Assembly (NCBI GenBank): GCA_028278205.1
Contig: JANQES010000054.1
Coordinates: forward strand, 1-64,000
Length of the DNA stretch: 64,000 nt
Reading direction: 5' to 3'
Source of the DNA: Rhodothermales bacterium
Lineage (GTDB): Bacteria; Bacteroidota; Rhodothermia; Rhodothermales; Bin80
Shown here: positions 59,118 to 64,000 of the stretch, piece by piece
How positions within the stretch are numbered: the first letter of the stretch is position 1
How the letters are laid out: each line of letters opens with the position of its first letter
Notes under the pieces: generated by a model
Told to the model about the DNA's origin: nothing
The model's database searches: none
Seen by the model: only the letters and a program-made list of their open reading frames with translations
Position numbers and translations under genes: made by a program

Positions 59118-59195
59118 GACAAGCGCCTGGCGCCGGGTGACGCCGGGCGCTTGTCCCCTCGCTGGAGGCTACAAAGCTGAAAGAGTTTCAGCTTT
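59118..59195. terminator. Two adjacent hairpins between convergent genes
   Basis: GACAAGCGCC (59118-59127) pairs with 59146-59155, with inner GGCG/CGCC pairing. A perfect 10-bp stem AAAGCTGAAA (59173-59182) pairs with 59186-59195 and touches the stop of the next minus-strand gene (59198). Together they fit a terminator for both directions. Confidence 0.75.
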
Positions 59196-59197
59196 CC

Positions 59198-61321
59198 TTA
59201 CTTCGGATCGTATGTAATGTTGAGGGGCTGGTTGGGTTTGATATACGCGGCGTTGAGGATGGTAACGGTGCCGGCTTCGTAATCGACGGTGTAATCCACG
59301 TTTTCTTGCAACACCGTGCCGGACGAGGTAACGCGCACGGTGCCGGGCGCGATGCCATTCGGCGTATACAGGTTATGGACTTTGCCGGTGATTTCATCCC
59401 GCGCCTTGTCCATGAATTCTTTTAAATCCAATTCATGCCAGGCTTCATCTACTTGTTCAATAAAACCCGGTGATAGTCTCTGATTATTTTTGCTCTCCTC
59501 TATGTGTTGTTGGAGCGCAACAAAGAATCGTTGCAGTTCCGCTTTTTTTTCAGGATCGGATTCGTTTTGAAGCTTTGTTTCGAACTGACTGGACAGCGAT
59601 TCGAGGAATGCTGCTGTGGCGGCCTCACGCGTTCTCTCTTTTATGTCTTCGTCGGATCCGAGCGAAATCTCCAGAGGCCGCTGATAGCTGATGTGCGAGA
59701 CCATCAGGATAGGATTCTCAACCTCCTGGCCGAGGGTAAGCAGCGTGAATCGCCCGTCCTGGTCTGTGGCCGCGCCGAGGGTGGTGCCTTTGAGGAAGAC
59801 GTTGGCGCCGGCGATGCCTTCGCGTGTCTCCGACGAAAGAATGACCCCCGTGATCTTAGACTCGGAACGCTTGATGGCCAGGGGGATCATCCGGGGTCTC
59901 GGATCTGCCGCTGACCACAACTCATCCTCATCACTGAGCTTGAACGTGATCGGGATCGACATCTTGACCGGGACCACCACGCCGTCTTGCTTCCCCGGCT
60001 TGAAACGAGCCAATTGCAAGGCGCGTACGGCTTCTTCATCTAGTTCCGGACTGATGCCGCGCACCACGGCAGGCTCCGTCACCAGGCCGGCTTCATTGAT
60101 GATGAACTGCACGATGACGCGGCCCTGTAATCCCTCGGCCTTCGCCGTCTCCGGATACGTAAGTTCCTGCTGAATCGCAGCCAGTCCGCCGATGAGTTCG
60201 GGCATCTCATCGACGACGACGAAGACCTCGGCGTCGGGGTTGACTTTGCCCAGTTCGAGTTGTTCTTCAGCGGTATCGACGTTCGCATCGACGAGGTCTG
60301 TGCAGGCGACGACGAGGCTGGCAGCACTCAGAAGAAGACCGGCCAGGACCAGGGAGATAATTTTAGGATCGACATAACGAAAGTCGGAAGTACGGAAGGA
60401 TTTCATGGCTAGAATCCGCTTTTTTAGTTGTTTTTCTGAAGACGCCATGCTCAGCGTGAGCTGGCGGGGAAAGACGCGCGGCGTGGCGAAGCTGTAGAGC
60501 AAAGCCGCATATCGCTTGCTGCTCACACGAGGCTGGGTGATGACTTCGGCGTCGCAAATCATCTCCCGATACGTCGCAATAGACCGCCGCAGGAGCCACA
60601 CCGCCGGGTTGATCACAAACAAGGCGCTGACCACCTGCTCGATGCCTTGCATGAGCGCATCCCGGCGCCGGATGTGAATCATCTCGTGCAAGAGCGCCAT
60701 GTGCAGCTGGTCGGCATCGTCGAGCAGCGCTGCCGGCACCACCACCACCGGGCGACGCCACCCCAGCGTCATCGGCACCACGGGCTGCGTCGTGGCGATA
60801 GCCCGGACGCGTCGCCGCACCGCCAGCGTATCGGCCAGTTCATCGATGACGGACTGAAGCGAAGCCGTCGATTGCGCCGGCAGGTGTTTGCGGAAGATGT
60901 ACAGCGCGCGGGCGTGCCCGGCCAGCGCACTCAGCCGGACCACGGCCAGCAGCCCGGCCAGCAGCGTCAACAAGCCCAGCCCGTGATACCAGTTCCAGTG
61001 AAAAACCGGCGCGCTCGCAGACGCTGGTGAAAGGTCGAGCGGGGGGAGGACGAAGACCACGTTGCCGGGCGCCTCGACGGCAGGGCTCGGCAGCAGCGAG
61101 AGCAGCGAAAAATCGGTGGCGGTAGCCAGGATCAAACCCAGCGGAAGGGCCAGCATCAGCGCCGCGCGAGCGGCGTAATGGACGTAAGTGTGGGCTGAGC
61201 GCCACACGCGGAGCACGCCCAGGAGGACCATCGCCACGACGGTCCACGCCATCAGCGGTAGCCAGAGCGTTCCCAGCGCGCTCTGGCCCAGCGTTTGAAG
61301 CCAATCAGCCAGGGGTATCAT
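59198..61321 (-). CDS. BlaR1-like M56 metallopeptidase fused to TonB, regulatory-like and SprA-like segments
   Basis: This 707-aa protein starts at ATG 61321 inside the blaI-like gene, overlapping by 17 bp. The N-terminal membrane part has four helices around H212-E213-x2-H216, the M56 zinc motif. After a last helix near 345-360 (L-A-G-L-L-L-S-A-A-S) come a TonB C-terminal domain (about 405-500; Y-P-E-T-A-K-A-E-G-L-Q-G-R-V), a carboxypeptidase-regulatory-like domain (about 520-590; G-V-I-L-S-S-E-T-R-E-G-I-A-G-A-N-V) and a last 45-residue piece with L-Q-E-N-V-D-Y-T-V-D-Y and V-T-I-L-N that resembles the repeat motif of the gliding/T9SS protein SprA. M56 proteins sense wall stress and release BlaI-type repressors. 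Confidence 0.88.
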   Translation of the reverse strand: MIPLADWLQTLGQSALGTLWLPLMAWTVVAMVLLGVLRVWRSAHTYVHYAARAALMLALPLGLILATATDFSLLSLLPSPAVEAPGNVVFVLPPLDLSPASASAPVFHWNWYHGLGLLTLLAGLLAVVRLSALAGHARALYIFRKHLPAQSTASLQSVIDELADTLAVRRRVRAIATTQPVVPMTLGWRRPVVVVPAALLDDADQLHMALLHEMIHIRRRDALMQGIEQVVSALFVINPAVWLLRRSIATYREMICDAEVITQPRVSSKRYAALLYSFATPRVFPRQLTLSMASSEKQLKKRILAMKSFRTSDFRYVDPKIISLVLAGLLLSAASLVVACTDLVDANVDTAEEQLELGKVNPDAEVFVVVDEMPELIGGLAAIQQELTYPETAKAEGLQGRVIVQFIINEAGLVTEPAVVRGISPELDEEAVRALQLARFKPGKQDGVVVPVKMSIPITFKLSDEDELWSAADPRPRMIPLAIKRSESKITGVILSSETREGIAGANVFLKGTTLGAATDQDGRFTLLTLGQEVENPILMVSHISYQRPLEISLGSDEDIKERTREAATAAFLESLSSQFETKLQNESDPEKKAELQRFFVALQQHIEESKNNQRLSPGFIEQVDEAWHELDLKEFMDKARDEITGKVHNLYTPNGIAPGTVRVTSSGTVLQENVDYTVDYEAGTVTILNAAYIKPNQPLNITYDPK

Positions 61322-61703
61322 CCTCGTCCTCCATCTCGTCAATGAGGTTTTTGATCTCGCGGCGTTCCTCGTCACTGAAGTCTTCGTGCCCGACGAGCGC
61401 CTGCACCAGCGCCAGCGTCGAGCCGCGAAAGACCTTGCTGACGAGGTCGTCGACGAGGCTGCGCTGAACGTCTTCGGCGCTGCGGGCGGCGGAGTAGACG
61501 TACGTCGTGCCGTCTTTTTCGAACTGGAGGTAGCCTTTGTCGGCCAGTTTTTTCATGACCGTCATCACCGTGGTGTAGGCCACTTTGCGCTCGCTCAAGA
61601 TGCGCGCCTGCACCTCGGCGACGGTGGCGCGGCCCAGGTCCCACACGTGGTGGAGCACCTCCATCTCGGTCTCGCCTAACGGGGTTAGCGATTTGCGTTT
61701 CAT
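61305..61703 (-). CDS. BlaI/MecI-family repressor
   Basis: This 132-aa winged-helix regulator (P-L-G-E-T-E-M-E-V-L-H-H-V-W, V-A-Y-T-T-V-M-T-V-M-K-K-L-A-D-K-G) binds a palindromic operator as a dimer. It is expected to be cleaved or released when the M56 sensor encoded by the overlapping next gene is activated. A TACTATT-TT-AATAGTA operator lies within its promoter at 61732-61761, so it should repress its own operon. No beta-lactamase gene is adjacent. Confidence 0.93.
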   Translation of the reverse strand: MKRKSLTPLGETEMEVLHHVWDLGRATVAEVQARILSERKVAYTTVMTVMKKLADKGYLQFEKDGTTYVYSAARSAEDVQRSLVDDLVSKVFRGSTLALVQALVGHEDFSDEERREIKNLIDEMEDEDDTPG

Positions 61704-61731
61704 CGGGGCAAGGGTTGATTCTACTGTCTTG

Positions 61732-61761
61732 ATAATACTATTTTAATAGTAGATTTGTCAA
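61732..61761 (-). promoter_or_regulatory. blaI-type promoter and operator
   Basis: Minus strand: TTGACA (61756-61761), an 18-nt spacer, then TATTAT (61732-61737). A palindrome TACTATT-TT-AATAGTA (61736-61751) overlaps the spacer and -10, and a larger imperfect dyad with CTACT/AGTAG flanks it. This matches a sigma-70 promoter controlled by a BlaI-type repressor. The start codon lies about 30 bp downstream at 61703. Confidence 0.75.
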
Positions 61762-61829
61762 GTAGATGGGTAAATATTCTGATAGGATAGGGTGGAGGGG
61801 AGATGAAAAATGATCGTGTCAGGCGTTCC

Positions 61830-62933
61830 TCACCGGGGCACGAGACGCAGCACGTGGATCGCGTTGCCGCTCCCCAGCCGCATCCGGGGGCCATACGTGC
61901 CCGCTCCTTGCGAGACGAAGACCGGCATCCCGTCAAAATTGTAGAGGCCTTGATTGAGGCGAAAGATGAGCGGGGCGAGCACGGTGCCGGGGAAAACCTG
62001 ACCTGCGTGGGTGTGCCCCGCGAGCATCAAGGCCGTTCCGTACTCCGCTATGTATTCCAGGCCAACCGGGCTGTGATGCATCAGGATGATGGGCCTGTCG
62101 GCGGCAGCGGGGATTTTCGGTAGCTCTTTTTGGATCGTCCGATCGCCGACGGGGTGCATGTCGAACGTGTTATCGTCGGCGTTCATGTAGTCGAGCCCGA
62201 TGATCTGGATTCCGTGCGTATCGACGCGCTCGTTGCGAAGAATGCGGACGCCCTGCCCGGCGATGAGCGCCAGCGCCCGGTCCATGTCGATATAGGTTTC
62301 GTGATTGCCTGTGACGAAGTAGACCGGCGCGTTGAAGGCCGAAAGGGGTTCCAACGTGTGCGAACTCAGCGCGATGTTGCTATCGACGAGGTCGCCGGTG
62401 ATGAGCACGAGATCCGGTTGCTGCCGGTTGGTCTCTGCCACGACGCGTTCGAGAAACGCCCGGCCCCGGTGATGCCCGAGATGCACGTCGGAAACGTGCA
62501 TGACAGTAAGCTCCCGGTCAAGCCTTGCCACAGCGATCTCCTTGCTTTCGACCGTGAGATTGCCGGCGAACCAGGCGCCAAGGGCCGTAAATCCGACCGC
62601 CATGGCGACGGCTCCCCACGCCTGGACGGGGTCGCTAAGGGGGAGGAGCCGATGCACCGGATGAAGAACGAGCAGCGCGAGGCAGAGATACAGGTGGCCC
62701 ATGAAAAACAACCCGGCCACGACGTAGAGGATGCCGAGAAAAAAACTGGACACCGTCGCAAAAGCCATCAATCCTCCGAGGCTCGCCACGACCAGGAGGA
62801 TCCATACAACACGGATGAGCCGGGGGCGATCAGCCCCGAGCAGGGTAGCGAGACGCGTGGGAACGTACCAGGCCGATGCGAGCAGCGCCAGCAGCACGGC
62901 CAACGGCAGGCCAAGGCTCAGAACGAGTTTCAT
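61830..62933 (-). CDS. Membrane-bound calcineurin-like metallophosphoesterase
   Basis: This 367-aa protein has about four N-terminal membrane helices (residues 3-130) and then the metallophosphoesterase fold: S-D-V-H-L-G-H near 150, L-I-T-G-D-L-V-D near 178, G-N-H-E-T near 205, M-H-H-S-P near 288 and L-A-G-H-T-H-A-G-Q near 308. These carry the two-metal site. The arrangement matches the YkuE/YaeI-type family of membrane phosphoesterases that act on lipids or phosphate esters. Substrate unknown. Confidence 0.92.
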   Translation of the reverse strand: MKLVLSLGLPLAVLLALLASAWYVPTRLATLLGADRPRLIRVVWILLVVASLGGLMAFATVSSFFLGILYVVAGLFFMGHLYLCLALLVLHPVHRLLPLSDPVQAWGAVAMAVGFTALGAWFAGNLTVESKEIAVARLDRELTVMHVSDVHLGHHRGRAFLERVVAETNRQQPDLVLITGDLVDSNIALSSHTLEPLSAFNAPVYFVTGNHETYIDMDRALALIAGQGVRILRNERVDTHGIQIIGLDYMNADDNTFDMHPVGDRTIQKELPKIPAAADRPIILMHHSPVGLEYIAEYGTALMLAGHTHAGQVFPGTVLAPLIFRLNQGLYNFDGMPVFVSQGAGTYGPRMRLGSGNAIHVLRLVPR

Positions 62934-62996
62934 CGTTGGTTTCCTGAGAGCGTTGGTGATGGGTCCAGATCAATGAACGTTGCTCCGGTGAGTTCC

Positions 62997-63506
62997 TCAG
63001 CGCGCCTTCAACTGCGCCATCCTGCCCCTTAGGGCTTCATTCGCTTTGCTGTAGGCCGGCTCGACCCAACTTGCGTCCCAAAACCAGACGCCCAGGCCCC
63101 GGTATTCCTCGTGTTGGATGACGCGCGTCCCGCCGTCGACCGGTTCGAGCAGCCACTGGTGGTCGAAGGTCAGGAGCCCTCGGATCCCGCCAAACTGGTT
63201 CAGTTCGCGCTCGTCAGTCATCCTGATGACCGTCGATGTCATGACGCTCTCTTTGCCGCTGGGCTCCCGTACAAGGTTTGTGAGTTCAGCGCCTTCGCGG
63301 TACGCGCCTTCGACCCGGACGAGCACGGGGTTCCATTCCTCATATCTTGGCGCGTCGGTCAAGACAGCCCACACCTCAGCAGGAGGGGCCGGGATCACGA
63401 TCTCCGTGTGAACGACCTTATGCCCGAATAACGCCAGTGCCATAACGATCACCCCAATCATGGCTGCGATCAACGCAACCCATTTGCCTTTTTTCCCAAG
63501 CTTCAT
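62997..63506 (-). CDS. SRPBCC (START-like) membrane-anchored protein
   Basis: This 169-aa protein starts at ATG 63506. The N-terminal helix (W-V-A-L-I-A-A-M-I-G-V-I-V-M-A-L-A-L-F-G) anchors it. The mature part is the polyketide-cyclase/START fold: I-P-A-P-P-A-E-V-W-A-V-L-T-D, Y-E-E-W-N-P, then F-D-H-Q-W-L-L-E-P and G-G-T-R-V-I-Q-H. Ligand unknown; such proteins bind lipids or hydrophobic molecules. It starts 4 bp after the hydrolase gene, so they are one transcript. Confidence 0.85.
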   Translation of the reverse strand: MKLGKKGKWVALIAAMIGVIVMALALFGHKVVHTEIVIPAPPAEVWAVLTDAPRYEEWNPVLVRVEGAYREGAELTNLVREPSGKESVMTSTVIRMTDERELNQFGGIRGLLTFDHQWLLEPVDGGTRVIQHEEYRGLGVWFWDASWVEPAYSKANEALRGRMAQLKAR

Positions 63507-63510
63507 CGCA

Positions 63511-64000
63511 TCAAACGTGTTTATCGAAGAAGTTCGCCAGTTTTCCGGGTGTCGTGCCCAGGTAATCGTAGGCCGCAGCCCTGTCTTTAGAGAGATCGAG
63601 CCAGCGCAATTCCTTTTCGACCTGAAGCTCGTCATAATACTGCTGCACAAAGTCCAGGTCGGTCCACGGATCGTTCTTGTTTTGCATGACCAGCGTAGGC
63701 ACGGTGATGCTCTTGACATCCGGCATGAATGTCGTGGTGTTCAGGTCGAAGCCAATTCTCTCAAGCGATTTCTTGCTTCCTGCTCTGTCGATGAAGCCCG
63801 GCATGCCAAAGGCTTTGACGAACTCTTTGTAGTGCAGGGGCTGGACAGCGATCATAGCCTTGATGTTGGGATAGCGGCGCAGGCCCTGATCGCCCATGCC
63901 GTAGGCGTACGTGCTGGCTGCCGCCCCCATGCAGATGCTAAGCAAGCCGATGCCGGCGTCCTTGTAGACCGGATGGTGCGCGATGAAATCAACGGCTGCG
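63511..64000 (-). CDS. Alpha/beta hydrolase (dienelactone-hydrolase-like), C-terminal part
   Basis: The open frame continues past base 64000, so the N-terminus lies outside the window; 163 residues are seen. The nucleophile elbow is G-L-L-S-I-C-M-G-A near the visible start, with Cys as in dienelactone hydrolase rather than Ser. The acid residue is in V-M-Q-N-K-N-D-P-W, and the C-terminal catalytic His is probably in the last part (F-D-K-H-V). The substrate is unknown. The next gene (SRPBCC) follows almost directly. Confidence 0.82.
   Translation of the reverse strand, partial: AAVDFIAHHPVYKDAGIGLLSICMGAAASTYAYGMGDQGLRRYPNIKAMIAVQPLHYKEFVKAFGMPGFIDRAGSKKSLERIGFDLNTTTFMPDVKSITVPTLVMQNKNDPWTDLDFVQQYYDELQVEKELRWLDLSKDRAAAYDYLGTTPGKLANFFDKHV

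Noticed and set aside
1-64000. tRNA or rRNA genes
   Set aside because: No cloverleaf, T-loop GGTTCRANYCC pattern or rRNA core sequence was noticed on either strand.

Overview
The window is about 60% GC chromosomal DNA that fits a moderately GC-rich member of the FCB group, most probably Rhodothermota (Rhodothermales) or a close relative of Bacteroidota. The supporting genes are TonB-dependent receptors with carboxypeptidase-regulatory-like domains, an ECF sigma/FecR/STN-receptor signalling set, a DUF4249 lipoprotein, a T9SS (Por) C-terminal sorting domain, a BlaI/BlaR1 pair, DISM-type histidine kinase architecture and many short-signal lipoproteins. Clear Shine-Dalgarno sites precede some genes (for example 4827, 5180, 44085, 58261) but are absent before many others. 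I see no rRNA, tRNA, CRISPR array or complete insertion sequence.

Layout. 1-6.7 kb: end of a TPR protein, a HAS-barrel protein, an outer-membrane barrel, a Cys-rich orphan, a RelE/ParE-type toxin-antitoxin pair, glutaryl-CoA dehydrogenase, then three paralogous one-TM coiled-coil proteins and a transglutaminase-like protein. 6.7-14.2 kb (minus strand): asparagine-synthetase-like protein, pyruvate phosphate dikinase, universal stress protein, TetR regulator and a 52-aa membrane peptide. 14.2-21.4 kb: topoisomerase I and alanine racemase facing a D-amino-acid aminotransferase, an exported amidohydrolase and two small proteins. 21.7-27.4 kb: a TldD/TldE-type pair, MOSC protein, HNH nuclease and a DUF3592-like protein. 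27.8-30.1 kb: a solitary tail-spike-like beta-helix protein. 30.3-39.5 kb: MsrP-type molybdoenzyme, T9SS-exported propeller, sulfatase, PQQ dehydrogenase with an inserted cytochrome c, and a porin. 39.7-48.6 kb: histidine kinase, a peptidase E relic, methyltransferases, an EF-hand thioredoxin, a VanZ-like protein, an SDR, a VOC lipoprotein and a DUF2442 protein. 48.8-59 kb: sigma/anti-sigma/two TonB receptors/DUF4249/lipoproteins. 59-64 kb (minus strand): a BlaR1-TonB fusion with BlaI, a membrane metallophosphoesterase, an SRPBCC protein and an alpha/beta hydrolase.

The most striking property is between the genes. More than twenty intergenic spaces hold inverted repeats whose arms are strings of a 7-8 nt 'word' repeated with small changes (families such as ATTTTGG/ATTTTAG, GTGTTTTA, CACGAAGA, CGTGAAA, GGCAAAT, GTCGAAT, GGAGAGCC). 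The families are unrelated in sequence but share one architecture. They nest inside each other, reach to within a few bases of start or stop codons, and often fill the whole spacer. Successive junctions of one gene series carry different families: five in a row after fecR, three in a row between 18.9 and 21.0 kb. Similar heptamer repeats are known from other bacteria such as cyanobacteria, but the nested multi-family pattern seen here is the best candidate for an undescribed system in this window.
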